NCBI GenBank assembly: GCA_015068525.1
Contig: SVKJ01000010.1
Location: forward strand, 1-59,111
Length of the DNA stretch: 59,111 nt
Direction of reading: 5' to 3'
Source of the DNA: Oscillospiraceae bacterium
GTDB lineage: Bacteria; Bacillota; Clostridia; UMGS1840; HGM11507
The notes beneath the pieces were generated by a model. The model did not search any database. It saw only the letters and a program-made list of their open reading frames with translations, and had not been told where the DNA came from. This document shows positions 24,680 through 34,634 of this stretch, piece after piece. The position numbers and the translations under genes were made by a program. The first letter of the stretch is position 1. The number at the start of each line of letters is the position of its first letter.

Positions 24680-26284
24680 ATGAAAAGAAAACACATTTTA
24701 GGAGCGATTTTAGGGGCAGTCGCTCTTGGTATTTTTGGCTTTTTGTGTGCCATCGTTAATAATGGAGATATGGAGGCAACAAGCAGATACGCAGGTACAT
24801 TTATGGCACTTGTCCCACCGATTATAGCCATCGGACTTGCTCTTATTACCAAAGAAGTTTATTCTTCGCTATTTATCGGTATCGTTGCAGGCGGACTTTT
24901 ATGTGCAAATTTAAATCCTGTCGGAACACTTAATACAATTTTAAGTGACGGATTTATTGCAAGTCTTGCTGACGAGTGGAACGTAGGGATTTTAATTTTC
25001 CTTGTTCTTTTAGGCATTATGGTTGCACTGATTAACAAAGCAGGTGGGTCTATCGCTTTTGGCAAATGGGCACAGGCTCATGTTAAAACTAAAGTAGGAG
25101 CGCAACTTGCTACTTTTGCACTTGGCGTACTTATTTTCGTTGACGACTATTTTAACTGCTTAACTGTTGGTTCGGTTATGCGTCCTGTTGCTGATTCACA
25201 TAAGATTTCAAGAGCAAAACTTGCTTACATAATTGATGCAACTGCTGCTCCTATTTGTATGATAGCGCCGATTTCTTCTTGGGCTGCTGCTGTTTCAGGG
25301 GTTGTTGAAGGAAGAAATGGTCTGGAATTATTTATAAGTGCTATTCCTTATAACTTCTATTCACTTCTTACAATCGTTATGATTATAACAATATGTCTTT
25401 TGAAACTGGATTTCGGTCCAATGAGAAAGCACGAAATAAATGCCCAAAACGGAGATATTTTCTCAGGCGAAGGCGGATATGAAAAAGTTGACGGAGAAGA
25501 AGTTTCATCAAAAGGCAAAATATTTGACCTTGTAATACCTGTACTTGTATTAATCGGATGCTGTATTCTTGGAATGCTTTATTCGGGCGGATTTTTTAGC
25601 GGAACATCTTTTGTTGATGCATTCGCAGGATGTGATGCTTCAGTTGCGCTTTCATGGGGTGCTTTAATTGCACTGGTTGTAACAATTATATACTTAACCT
25701 TAAGAGGAGTTATTTCATTTAAAGAGGCAATGGATTGTGTGCCAAAAGGATTTTGCGCAATGGTTCCTGCAATACTTATCTTAACATTTGCATGGACTCT
25801 AAGCGGTCTTACAGGTTCACTTGGTGCTGATACTTATGTTGCAGAGTTAATGGAAGGTGCAGCAGAAGGACTTACAATATTCCTTCCTGCTATTATCTTC
25901 TTAGTTGCAGTTGCACTTGCTTTTGCAACAGGAACATCATGGGGTACATTCGGTATCTTAATCCCGATTGTTACAGCTGTATTTGCATCTGATGCTTCAA
26001 TGCTTGTTATCGGTATTTCTGCATGTTTAGCAGGTGCTGTATGCGGAGACCACTGCTCACCAATTTCTGATACTACAATTATGGCATCAGCAGGTGCACA
26101 GTGTAATCATATTAATCACGTATCCACTCAACTTCCTTATGCGCTTTTAGTTGCAGGAATTTCGTTTGTCGGATATATTATAACAGGTTTTATTCCTAAC
26201 TGGTTAATAACACTTCCGATAAGTATTATTATCTTGGTTGTAACACTTCTTATAATAAAAAAAGTAACAGCAAAAAAAGCATAA
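24680..26284 (+). CDS. nhaC: NhaC-family Na+/H+ antiporter
   Basis: A 534-residue polytopic transporter with about 12-13 membrane helices. NhaC-family marks include VPPIIAIGLALITKEVYSSLFIGI, the FVDDYFNCLTVGSVMRPV segment with membrane Asp residues, and GTSWGTFGILIPIV and GDHCSPISDTTIMASAGA in the second half. A cytoplasmic loop with an acidic stretch lies near 260-285. Likely role: expel Na+ in exchange for H+, or malate/lactate-type exchange as in some NhaC members. AAGGGGAG precedes ATG; a bidirectional terminator follows. Confidence 0.9.
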   Translation: MKRKHILGAILGAVALGIFGFLCAIVNNGDMEATSRYAGTFMALVPPIIAIGLALITKEVYSSLFIGIVAGGLLCANLNPVGTLNTILSDGFIASLADEWNVGILIFLVLLGIMVALINKAGGSIAFGKWAQAHVKTKVGAQLATFALGVLIFVDDYFNCLTVGSVMRPVADSHKISRAKLAYIIDATAAPICMIAPISSWAAAVSGVVEGRNGLELFISAIPYNFYSLLTIVMIITICLLKLDFGPMRKHEINAQNGDIFSGEGGYEKVDGEEVSSKGKIFDLVIPVLVLIGCCILGMLYSGGFFSGTSFVDAFAGCDASVALSWGALIALVVTIIYLTLRGVISFKEAMDCVPKGFCAMVPAILILTFAWTLSGLTGSLGADTYVAELMEGAAEGLTIFLPAIIFLVAVALAFATGTSWGTFGILIPIVTAVFASDASMLVIGISACLAGAVCGDHCSPISDTTIMASAGAQCNHINHVSTQLPYALLVAGISFVGYIITGFIPNWLITLPISIIILVVTLLIIKKVTAKKA

Positions 26285-26289
26285 ATCAT

Positions 26290-26330
26290 AAAATAAGGAC
26301 CTCGTTTTGATTAAACGAGGTCCTTATTTT
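26290..26330. terminator. Bidirectional terminator between nhaC and the polysaccharide genes
   Basis: A perfect 18-bp inverted repeat (26290-26307, 26313-26330; loop TGATT) with A/T ends on both sides, between two convergent genes. Confidence 0.9.
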
Positions 26331-26338
26331 ACTTATTT

Positions 26339-28564
26339 CTAACTTTCTTCAAGAAGTTTTATCGTCATCTCAGCATTTGACAGTGCTTTTTTAGAAAGTT
26401 CTTCTTTATAAGTAACAAGATTTTTTCTTATCTCATCTTTGTTATCTATAATTTTTTCTATCATTTCCCTTAAATATGAAGAGTCAATATTTTCTGCATC
26501 AACAAGCATATCCTGTTTTATATAGTCTAAAAATCCTTTTATTTTAGGATCGTAAATAATACCGATAAGAGGAACACACATTGTTGTTGCATATATTAAA
26601 GAATGAAGACGCATTCCGATAACAAGTTCGCATTTTGATATTATGCCCATCAGTTTTTCAGCTGATTGTTCGTCTTTTATTATATAACCTTTATGGGACA
26701 TTCTTTGTAATATGTTTTGTGATATTAAAAGGTCTTCACTCGGACGCATTGTAATAAATATCGTTTCAATATTATATTTTTCATAAACATAGTCGCAGAT
26801 TTCGGCAATTTTTGCTTCAAAGAGTTTATCGTTTTTATTCCAGCCTCTTACTGATACTGCCATATATTTTCCGTTTTCATTGATATTGTTTTCCTTAATA
26901 AGTTTTAAAGTTTCAATATCCGAACAGGCATCTAAAGTTATTGCAGGATCGGCAGTAACAAACACTTCTTTTTTATCTACTCCTATTCTTCTTAATTCTT
27001 TTTTGGAAAGTTCATCTCTTAAAGTTATAAGGTCTGCTTTTTTCGTAACAAGTGCTGAAATTTTTTCGTTTTTTTCTTTAAACGGACCAATTCCGTTTGC
27101 ATAAACTACAAGTTTAAGGTTAAGTTTTTTTGCAAGGTTCATAAGATACAAATAATAATAAAGAGAATGGCTGCTTGTTGCATCGTGAATTAAAGTACCT
27201 CCGCCATTTAAAAACAGTTTTGATTTTTTAAGGCTTTTATAAATTATAAACGGATTAAATCTGTTTATAGCATCAACTTTAAATAATCTTTTTGTTTGCT
27301 TAGGATTTTTTGAAAGAGTAAGAATTCTTACATCTTCTTTATATACTCTTAAATTATTTATAATTGCTGTAAGAAGCGCATCGTCACCGCTGTTGTTAAA
27401 TCCGTAATATCCTGACAAAACGATGTCATATTTTTTGTTATCATAAAAGTCTTTTAAAATTCTTTCATATATTTTTATATGAGATTTTGCAAGATTATCG
27501 TTTGAAAATTCATTGGTTGCTTTGTTAAAGAGATTTTCCCCGAATTTTAATTGCATAAGTTTATTTTCTGCAAGGGTTAAGACTTTATCGGCAAAATCTT
27601 TACCGTTTCCATTTTCAAACAAAAATCCGTTTTCACCATTTTCTATAAGGTCTGAAATACCTCCGACATCTGAACTAACGGTCGGTTTTTTAAGTTTAGC
27701 ACCCTCTAAAAGAACATAAGGGAAACTTTCACTAAGTGAGGTAAGAGTATTTATATCTATTGCATTTATGAAATCATAAATGTTATCTAAAAAGCCTACA
27801 AAATGTACTTTGTCTGAAATGTTATATTCCTCTGCCTGCTTTTTTAAATCAGAAAGAAGAGGACCTTCTCCTGCAAGTAAAAATCTTAAATTATTATTTT
27901 GAGAAAGTGCGTGTTTTGCTCCTTCTATAAAGATTTTATGACCTTTAACCAAATCAAATCTGCCTATGATTCCAACATAAGTTGTGTTTTCTTCATAAGG
28001 TATATTATATTTTTCCAAAAATTCTTTTTTTGAAATAAAACTATGAGGTTTTTTAAAATCCATACCGTTATAAACAGTAAAGATTTTATTGGGAGAAAAA
28101 CCTCTTTGTATCAGCATATTTTTAAAGTTGTTTGACACACCGATATAGTAGTCCATATCTTTTAATGCTATCTGGTTTAAAAGAGTGAACACATATTTTT
28201 TATAAAAACCTTCGGTAAAATCAAGTTTATAATCACTGTGAACAGTTGAAACAATGGGGATTTTAATTTTTCTTTTTAAAAGAGAGGACACAAAATTAGC
28301 CCTAGCCCCATGAATGTGAAGAAGGTCAAATCCCTCTTTTTCAATTATATCGGATATTTTTGAAATAATTGACAAATCGCCCCTGTTTTTCTGCTCGATT
28401 AAAACAGTATCAATATCTTTTTTTAATATTTCCTGATAGAAAATACCGGGTGTAAGACAGATAATTTTAACATCAGCATATTTTTTTAATGCATCTAAAA
28501 GTGCAAAAACATGAGTTTTTGCACCTCCGCTGTCCCCACCGCTTATCATGTGAAGAATTTTCAT
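26339..28564 (-). CDS. csaB: Fusion of GT4 glycosyltransferase and CsaB-type pyruvyl transferase
   Basis: A 741-residue two-enzyme protein. Residues 1-375 are a GT-B glycosyltransferase family 4 domain (SGGAKTH near the N-terminus, HGARAN, GRFDLVKGH, acceptor/donor motif ESFPYVLLE at 279-287). From about 379 a polysaccharide pyruvyl transferase domain of the CsaB type begins (YDIVLSGYYGFNNSGDDA, LFLNGGGTLIHD, RPSEDL, MRLHSLIYATTM). CsaB adds pyruvate ketals to wall polysaccharide, the ligand of SLH domains. There is no stop or frameshift between halves. It is the last gene of the minus-strand surface-polysaccharide operon. The sugar specificity is unknown. Confidence 0.88.
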   Translation of the reverse strand: MKILHMISGGDSGGAKTHVFALLDALKKYADVKIICLTPGIFYQEILKKDIDTVLIEQKNRGDLSIISKISDIIEKEGFDLLHIHGARANFVSSLLKRKIKIPIVSTVHSDYKLDFTEGFYKKYVFTLLNQIALKDMDYYIGVSNNFKNMLIQRGFSPNKIFTVYNGMDFKKPHSFISKKEFLEKYNIPYEENTTYVGIIGRFDLVKGHKIFIEGAKHALSQNNNLRFLLAGEGPLLSDLKKQAEEYNISDKVHFVGFLDNIYDFINAIDINTLTSLSESFPYVLLEGAKLKKPTVSSDVGGISDLIENGENGFLFENGNGKDFADKVLTLAENKLMQLKFGENLFNKATNEFSNDNLAKSHIKIYERILKDFYDNKKYDIVLSGYYGFNNSGDDALLTAIINNLRVYKEDVRILTLSKNPKQTKRLFKVDAINRFNPFIIYKSLKKSKLFLNGGGTLIHDATSSHSLYYYLYLMNLAKKLNLKLVVYANGIGPFKEKNEKISALVTKKADLITLRDELSKKELRRIGVDKKEVFVTADPAITLDACSDIETLKLIKENNINENGKYMAVSVRGWNKNDKLFEAKIAEICDYVYEKYNIETIFITMRPSEDLLISQNILQRMSHKGYIIKDEQSAEKLMGIISKCELVIGMRLHSLIYATTMCVPLIGIIYDPKIKGFLDYIKQDMLVDAENIDSSYLREMIEKIIDNKDEIRKNLVTYKEELSKKALSNAEMTIKLLEES

Positions 28565-28580
28565 TTGTTTTTAACCTTTC

Positions 28581-30119
28581 TTATATCTTGTGCTTTTGTT
28601 TTCTTGATATATTAAGAGTAGCCAGAATAATACCTGCCATTGTAAAAAACATAAACATTGTTCTTGGATAGAACCATATATATTCTACACCGCTTACGAA
28701 TATAATTCCTGTAAAAGATGCAAGGGATGCGCAAACGTAATTTTTAATCTCAGGTGAAAGTGTATGTCTTATTCTGACAGTTATAAGTCTTTTTAAGGTA
28801 ATTACCCAGAAAATCATAAATGAGATAAAACCGAGTAACCCCATTTCAACCAGCACTTCCATAAAAAGCATATGAGAGTGTGGTGCTAAAACTGCACTTG
28901 CGTGCGCAAAACTCGGATACAGAAGCGAGTAAGCTTGGGGGCCTAACCCTATTCCTGTTACAAAGTTGCCTTTAAGCATTTTTAAGGCACCTTCCCATAT
29001 AAGAATTCTATACTGATTTGAAGTATCTTTCATACTTCCTATAGTAAGAATTCTGTTAAGAATAGACTCAGGTAAAAATGGTATTGCTATTATCCCTAAA
29101 AGTGCAATCAAAGGAATAAGTTTATAGTTATAAAATGCTATAAATACCACTACAGAAATGGCAAATGATACCCAGCATGAACGCGAATAAGTATATAAAA
29201 GTGCCATAAACGGAACTAAAAGCATTATAAGCCATAGTGCTTTTTTCTTTTTATCTTTCTGGTTTAGCGCAAATGCTGCCATAAAAGGCATAAACATAAC
29301 AAGGTATTCCGCGTAGTTATTCGGGTTTTCAAATGTTGAATATGCTCTGCCCGGCATTCCCTGATTTGCATTAAGGTCAGTAAGCCTTACGTCTATTTCA
29401 ACGCCAACAATACCTTGATATATACAATAAAGAGATGTCAGTATAAGACCGATTGAGATAATTCCCACAAACTTGTTTAAATCTTCTTCTTTTTTGATAC
29501 TTCCCCATATAACGAACATAAATATAAATGAGGTAACAAAGAACATAAATACTCTTATACTGTCACCAACTGCATTTGATATTATAACAGCAAGTAAAGT
29601 TGAGAGCATAAATATAATCATAAAAAAGTCAAACTTTGCAATTCTTATTGAAAAGTTTTTCCCTGATATAAGAACAGCAAAATAAAGGAATAAAACAAAC
29701 ATGGCAATTATAAGCCCATAGAGGTTATTCCATCTGTTACCAGGCACACAAACCATAATCACAATTAAAACTGCAAGAATATTCTGAAATCTTAAATATG
29801 AATTTCTGTTTAAAAAATTATAGATTAAATTATTTATACTGCCCTTATTAATCTTTTTTAAGCTTTTATATACATTAGATATCGAAGAAACTACGGAAAT
29901 TATAATCTTATCAATAAATTTAAAAACTAAAGATTTTTCGCAAAAATACTGAATTTTATCTTCATGGTAAAAGAATTTGTATATAATGCTCCCGTAAAAT
30001 ACCTTCGCAAATGCATTTTTAAAAGAAGAAAGGAAAGTATAGATAAAACTGTATTTAAATGTACTAAAAAGTGACAAAACAAAATAAAAAAGTTTGCCAA
30101 TAATACTTTCTTTAAACAT
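28581..30119 (-). CDS. O-antigen ligase/polymerase-like membrane protein
   Basis: A 512-residue polytopic protein with about 11-12 helices after a charged N-terminal region (1-100). The C-terminal periplasmic loop holds the Wzy/WaaL-type features: RAYSTFENPNNYAEYLVMFMP, YTYSRSCWVSFAISVVVF, and GIGLGPQAYSLLYPSFAHASAVLAPHSHMLFMEVLVEMGLLGF. Such proteins polymerise or ligate lipid-linked glycans outside the membrane. It lies 16 bases upstream of the GT4-CsaB gene. The exact reaction is not readable. Confidence 0.82.
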   Translation of the reverse strand: MFKESIIGKLFYFVLSLFSTFKYSFIYTFLSSFKNAFAKVFYGSIIYKFFYHEDKIQYFCEKSLVFKFIDKIIISVVSSISNVYKSLKKINKGSINNLIYNFLNRNSYLRFQNILAVLIVIMVCVPGNRWNNLYGLIIAMFVLFLYFAVLISGKNFSIRIAKFDFFMIIFMLSTLLAVIISNAVGDSIRVFMFFVTSFIFMFVIWGSIKKEEDLNKFVGIISIGLILTSLYCIYQGIVGVEIDVRLTDLNANQGMPGRAYSTFENPNNYAEYLVMFMPFMAAFALNQKDKKKKALWLIMLLVPFMALLYTYSRSCWVSFAISVVVFIAFYNYKLIPLIALLGIIAIPFLPESILNRILTIGSMKDTSNQYRILIWEGALKMLKGNFVTGIGLGPQAYSLLYPSFAHASAVLAPHSHMLFMEVLVEMGLLGFISFMIFWVITLKRLITVRIRHTLSPEIKNYVCASLASFTGIIFVSGVEYIWFYPRTMFMFFTMAGIILATLNISRKQKHKI

Positions 30120-30161
30120 AATATCTCCTGTTAAATCTTTGCCTCAGAGTGACCGAAGCGT

Positions 30162-30647
30162 TTATTTAAAATTTATATCATAAACTCTTAAGTAAAGTTT
30201 TGCTTCCCCGGCAAGTAAAACAAAGGTATGTCCTACGTAATATTTTGATGCGCCTACTATCATACCATGGTCAAATTTAGTAGCATTGACTTCACTTGTT
30301 ATTATCATTGATTTGCAATCAGGTTTAGAAGATTTAACCCATTTTCCTTCTGCGTCAGTTCCGTAAGATACTGCATCAGAAATTTCAACATTTGTAACAA
30401 CGCCAAGACTTACATTTTTTGCTTCGTCCATAAGTTTGTCGCCTATATCCACTTTTTGTGAAACAAAATCAGATACTTCTTCAATATAATATTTAACTTC
30501 GCATACACCCTGAGCGTCCTGACCGCCTTGTGAAGGTGCTAAGAATTTAAATCCTAATATTCCGACAACTGCAATAATAACAACTATAATTGCAAGGTCA
30601 ATAATGTTGATTTTTCCGAATAGTTTTCCTTTTTGGTCAATAATCAT
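30162..30647 (-). CDS. DUF4330-family membrane-anchored protein
   Basis: A 161-residue protein: the N-terminal KGKLFGKINIIDLAIIVVIIAVVGILGFKFL gives one membrane helix (about 16-35) followed by an extracytoplasmic beta-rich domain with YYIEEVSDFVSQKVDIGDKLMDEAKN. This is the layout of DUF4330, which usually sits with O-antigen ligase and CsaB genes in Firmicutes. Function unknown. Its position between flippase and ligase suggests an accessory role in surface glycan export. Confidence 0.75.
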   Translation of the reverse strand: MIIDQKGKLFGKINIIDLAIIVVIIAVVGILGFKFLAPSQGGQDAQGVCEVKYYIEEVSDFVSQKVDIGDKLMDEAKNVSLGVVTNVEISDAVSYGTDAEGKWVKSSKPDCKSMIITSEVNATKFDHGMIVGASKYYVGHTFVLLAGEAKLYLRVYDINFK

Positions 30648-30649
30648 AA

Positions 30650-32161
30650 TTAATTACCTCTCTTTAAAAATTTGGTTATTTCTTTGGTCTTTAAAACAAT
30701 AAGCATAAGGGCATAAACGAGTACACCGCATACTCCCGATGCTCCAAGTTTTAAAATTAAATTTATTTTACCTTCCCCAAAACCGATATTTTTTATAAAA
30801 TTAACTGCAAATGCCATAACAATACATGCTATAAGCGATTTTACAAGCGTAACAAATAAAGGTTTTATGAAAAGTTTTTTTGTTTTTGCTTTAAAAAGTA
30901 TTAAAATGTTTATACCACCGATTATCGATGCTAAAGAGTACGCAGTTGCAATACCTGAAAGCCCCATATATTTTACTAAAATTATACTAAGTAAAATATT
31001 TGAAACCATTATTACAACACCGTTATAAGCACTGGTTTTAGTGTTTTTTACCGCATAGAATGCACGGTCGGTAATTTCCTTAAATCCTATTCCTAAAAAT
31101 GCGAAAGAGTACATTTTAAAAACGTCTGAGCCAAGAATTAAAAATTCTTCGGTAAATTTCCCGTATCCGTAAATTAAATCCATTATTTCATAAGAGAAAA
31201 TATAAAAAGCAAAGGACAGGGGAACAAGAAGAAGAATCATACCATTTAATGTAGTGATAAGATTTTCGGAAAATGTTTTATTATCATCTCTTGCTGCATC
31301 TAAAGAAAGTTTAGGATAAACTACCGAAGCGATTGCAAGAACAATCGTCATAACAATCTGAATACCTAAATTCTGAGCATTATTAAGCACTATGTATCTG
31401 TCAGAGTCATAAGAAAATGCGATAGAGTTATTTGTAAGCATATTTACCTGATATGCACAAACTCCGACGATAACAGGTGCAACAACTTTGAAGATTTTTA
31501 GCATATCTTCATTCTTAAAGTCAAAACTTAGTTTGAATTTAAACCCTGTATTTTTAAGTGCAGGAATCAAAAAGGCTGCCTGCAGGAAAAAGCCTAAAAG
31601 CGTTGAAAAAGTAAGTCCGTATGCACCATATTTTTCGGATATTGTAGTAAGGTATAAAATGCTTACAATACTGCTTGGCAAACTGACTGCTGCTGCAAGA
31701 TAGAATTTATCGTTTGCCTGAAGTAAACTGCTGAAAATATAATACATCGAAATAAATATAACCGATATAATTAAAATCCTTATCGCAAAAATACCAAAAC
31801 TTACATCTCCGCTTTGTGATATTGTTAAAATGCGGGGTGCTAAAAGTTGCCCTGAAAATATCAGAAAAAGTGATATTACAGCAGTAAATGAAATGGTATT
31901 GTTTATAAAGTAGTTTGCCCGTTTTAACGTGTGATTTTCTCTTAAATCGGTATAAATAGGTATAACTGATGTGGTAAGGGTTGTACCTATAATAGTTGTT
32001 ATTATATTACTTAAAGAAAGCGCATAAGAATAGGCACTGCTTAAATCGTTTACACCTATTTTTGAGGTTATAAGACTGTTGGCAATAAGAGCCAGACCTC
32101 TTGATAACACATTGATAATTAAAACAACGGTGGCTGTTTTAACAATTTTGTTTTCGTTCAT
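30650..32161 (-). CDS. murJ: MurJ/Wzx-like lipid-linked glycan flippase
   Basis: A 503-residue MVF/MOP-superfamily flippase with about 14 helices. MNENKIVKTATVVLIINVLSRGLALI at the N-terminus and the ISVIFISMYYIFSSLLQANDKF and GIGFKEITDRAFYAVKNTKTSAYNG segments are MurJ-like. It could export lipid II or, given the neighbours, the surface-polysaccharide precursor. The start codon ATG is preceded by AAAGGAAA. It begins a four-gene operon behind the promoter at 32209-32237. Confidence 0.85.
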   Translation of the reverse strand: MNENKIVKTATVVLIINVLSRGLALIANSLITSKIGVNDLSSAYSYALSLSNIITTIIGTTLTTSVIPIYTDLRENHTLKRANYFINNTISFTAVISLFLIFSGQLLAPRILTISQSGDVSFGIFAIRILIISVIFISMYYIFSSLLQANDKFYLAAAVSLPSSIVSILYLTTISEKYGAYGLTFSTLLGFFLQAAFLIPALKNTGFKFKLSFDFKNEDMLKIFKVVAPVIVGVCAYQVNMLTNNSIAFSYDSDRYIVLNNAQNLGIQIVMTIVLAIASVVYPKLSLDAARDDNKTFSENLITTLNGMILLLVPLSFAFYIFSYEIMDLIYGYGKFTEEFLILGSDVFKMYSFAFLGIGFKEITDRAFYAVKNTKTSAYNGVVIMVSNILLSIILVKYMGLSGIATAYSLASIIGGINILILFKAKTKKLFIKPLFVTLVKSLIACIVMAFAVNFIKNIGFGEGKINLILKLGASGVCGVLVYALMLIVLKTKEITKFLKRGN

Positions 32162-32208
32162 AATAATTTCCTTTATTTAAAAAGTTTATATAATTATATT
32201 ATATAATT

Positions 32209-32237
32209 ATATTATATAATAATGCTTTTTTAGTCAA
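32209..32237 (-). promoter_or_regulatory. Sigma-A promoter of the polysaccharide operon
   Basis: On the minus strand TTGACT (32232-32237), 17 bases, TAATAT (32209-32214). The -10 region lies in an AT repeat (32186-32220) made of tandem TATAATTATAT units. Confidence 0.72.
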
Positions 32238-32244
32238 GTAAAAA

Positions 32245-34491
32245 CTATATTAAAGAAGCAAACTCAAAATATACTTCTTCACCAACTATCGTGAATTTTG
32301 CATATTTTAACTTTTCTAAAGTTCCTTTAGGATCTTTGTAAGAAAACTCCGGAATATCCGAAACTGTTATATATCTTATTCCTTCGCTTACAGTATAGGT
32401 GTTATCGTCTGCGTAAGTTATAATAAATATGTTTTTATCTTTAAGATTTTTCTTTAAAATATCAGTTAAAATTTTAAGTTCTTCTTTGTCTTTATGTTTT
32501 GAAATATCAAGAGGCATATTTATAAACACATTCTTTTGGGTTACCCCTTTTTTAAATACATTTAAAAGCCAGTCCCATTGTTCGCCTTTTGTTGAAACGA
32601 TACTGCCTTTAGAGTTGTCAAGTTTTAAAAACAAAGAATGTTCTGTATCTTCTCTTCCGTAATTTGAAACTCTTATAACAGGAGATGCAACGTCTTCGGG
32701 AATAACTTTAAATGCCGAAAAATCACATTCGTTTGCAATTATATTACGCTTGGTTGTTATATAATTTGAAAATAAAGTGTCGCCGTGATTATTTATACCA
32801 AAAACCGAGTAGTTAAAGCCGTCAGCATCGGTTGTTCTTTCAAATATATCTTTTTCTTCCTCTGCCGTCGGTTCTTTTCCGACAGGAATTGTAATTGAAA
32901 GGTCTTTATAGGTTGCCGTAATTTCGCCCTCGCTAAGTTTTGTTAAAATTAAAGAATCGTCTTTAAAATATCCTTTTGCACCTTCAAACGAAAATTTCAT
33001 ATCTTCACTTGAAAGGTAAGTTGAATATCCTTCACTGTCTGCAAGATAAAAGGAAACTTTTTGGGGCTTGTCAGTAATCTCAAATGAAGAAACCGAACAT
33101 TTAATTTTTTGAGGCTCATTATATACAGTAATTGTTTTGCCTTTTTTTACGCCTTTATATGAAGCATACAAAGTAACTTCTCCCGATTCTTCAGGATAGA
33201 AAATGTTTTTATCAAATTTTCCCTTTTTATCAGAAGAAAATTTAACATTGTTAAAATCTACTGTATAGTGATTTCCATATTCATCGTATGCTTTGTCAAT
33301 ATAAATTTCAACAGGTTCGCCCTTAAATGCTTTGTCGGAGGATAAAGAAATTTCCATACCGTAAAAGTCACTCTTTTTACGTTCGGCAGTAATTCCTATT
33401 GCATTTATAACTTTTCTAAATGATGACTGAAGATTTATATTTTTAATTTCTTCCCCGTCCATTGAGGCAACCATTGTGGTTGAACCGCCTCCGTCAAAAC
33501 TCATTGCGTTTTCACATCCTAAATCTTTTAAAAAGGATGCAATTTCAGAAAAAGTCATTCCGCGACTGTATGTCTGCCTTCCGTCAACAGTAAAAAGAAT
33601 AAGTTTTTTGCCTGTTTTATCTGCTCCGATTGCAGTCATAGGCGCTAAAGAATCAGATAATGTAAAATCCGCAATTTCTCCGTCCTTTAAAAGAATAGTT
33701 CCTCCGCCTACAGCTTCTTTTATGTTTTCTATATCGGGAGAAACGCTAAAAGAAAGTTCTACTTCGTCGCCCACATTAAAGTTCTGGGATAAGAATAAAG
33801 AGTGCCTTAAAGAATTATGAAGAACATATCCGTTTTTTGGAATGGCAACCCCTTCTTTGTTGGAAAGCACTTCGGTAACAATACCGTCTTCTACTACAAC
33901 CTCGTATCCGTCATTCATAGAGCCGGGAGTTTTTTCTCCGAATGAAGAATCATAGAGTTTTAAATACATTGGGTCTGCGTTTTTATTATAGAATAATATT
34001 TTGCTTGAATCGTTGGTTCTTTTTGAAGTCACCATTATATCAAACGTAAAATGAGAAAAGCCTGCAACAAAATCATTATCTAATGTAAAAGTTGCATACG
34101 ATGGGTCGTTTGACGGAGTTGTAACAAGAACACCGTCTTTAATCATCATTCCCTCAGAAGATGCAGTAGATGTATAAGTTGTAAAAAAGTCTGCATTGAT
34201 GGCGGCAACTACACCATCTTCGGCTTTTGCAAAATCCAGTACGGTAGATTTGATTTTAGGGTCGGTTTCAGATAATATTTTAAGACCCACACCTTCTTCG
34301 TTTAAGTCAACCGTTATATAATTAATGTTAAGCCAACCCGATGAAGTGAGTTTTTTAATATTCGTTCGTAAAATACCCTTTGATATATATGAACTTACTG
34401 TATCTTCATAAACTGTTTTTGAAAAGCCGCTTACTGAAAGGGCAAAATTTAAAATCAATGCTAAAATAAGTATTTTTGATGTCTTTTTCAT
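32245..34491 (-). CDS. Secreted phosphodiester glycosidase (NAGPA domain)
   Basis: A 748-residue exported protein. Signal peptide 1-24 (KILILALILNFALSVSGFS), then a NAGPA-type phosphodiester glycosidase domain (about 80-370) with AAINADFFTTY, MTAIGADKTGKKLILFTVDGRQ and MSFDGGGSTTM. Ig-like beta regions follow (about 380-560). The C-terminal 180 residues look like the end of a calcineurin-type phosphoesterase (QWDWLLNVF ... EGIRYITVSD) but lack a GH-x-H metal motif. A role in removing sugar-phosphate caps from wall glycans is inferred from the family and the adjacent polysaccharide operon. Confidence 0.82.
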   Translation of the reverse strand: MKKTSKILILALILNFALSVSGFSKTVYEDTVSSYISKGILRTNIKKLTSSGWLNINYITVDLNEEGVGLKILSETDPKIKSTVLDFAKAEDGVVAAINADFFTTYTSTASSEGMMIKDGVLVTTPSNDPSYATFTLDNDFVAGFSHFTFDIMVTSKRTNDSSKILFYNKNADPMYLKLYDSSFGEKTPGSMNDGYEVVVEDGIVTEVLSNKEGVAIPKNGYVLHNSLRHSLFLSQNFNVGDEVELSFSVSPDIENIKEAVGGGTILLKDGEIADFTLSDSLAPMTAIGADKTGKKLILFTVDGRQTYSRGMTFSEIASFLKDLGCENAMSFDGGGSTTMVASMDGEEIKNINLQSSFRKVINAIGITAERKKSDFYGMEISLSSDKAFKGEPVEIYIDKAYDEYGNHYTVDFNNVKFSSDKKGKFDKNIFYPEESGEVTLYASYKGVKKGKTITVYNEPQKIKCSVSSFEITDKPQKVSFYLADSEGYSTYLSSEDMKFSFEGAKGYFKDDSLILTKLSEGEITATYKDLSITIPVGKEPTAEEEKDIFERTTDADGFNYSVFGINNHGDTLFSNYITTKRNIIANECDFSAFKVIPEDVASPVIRVSNYGREDTEHSLFLKLDNSKGSIVSTKGEQWDWLLNVFKKGVTQKNVFINMPLDISKHKDKEELKILTDILKKNLKDKNIFIITYADDNTYTVSEGIRYITVSDIPEFSYKDPKGTLEKLKYAKFTIVGEEVYFEFASLI

Positions 34492-34571
34492 ATGCTGTCA
34501 CCTTAACTTTTTTGTAAATTTTTTAAATATGAAAATATTATAACATAAAAATCAAGGTTTGTGAATACTAC

Positions 34572-34600
34572 TTGAAAAATATTTAATATTTTGTTAAAAT
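34572..34600 (+). promoter_or_regulatory. Sigma-A promoter for the 34635 glycosyltransferase
   Basis: TTGAAA at 34572-34577, 17 bases, TAAAAT at 34595-34600. Confidence 0.65.
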
Positions 34601-34634
34601 AAAAATATGGAAAACAAAAGAAAGGAAGAATAAA

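Noticed and set aside
26339..28564. Missing stop or frameshift joining two genes (GT4 and CsaB)
   Set aside because: The linker (about residues 370-380) is in frame with normal codon use and there is no internal ribosome binding site, so a genuine fusion is more likely.
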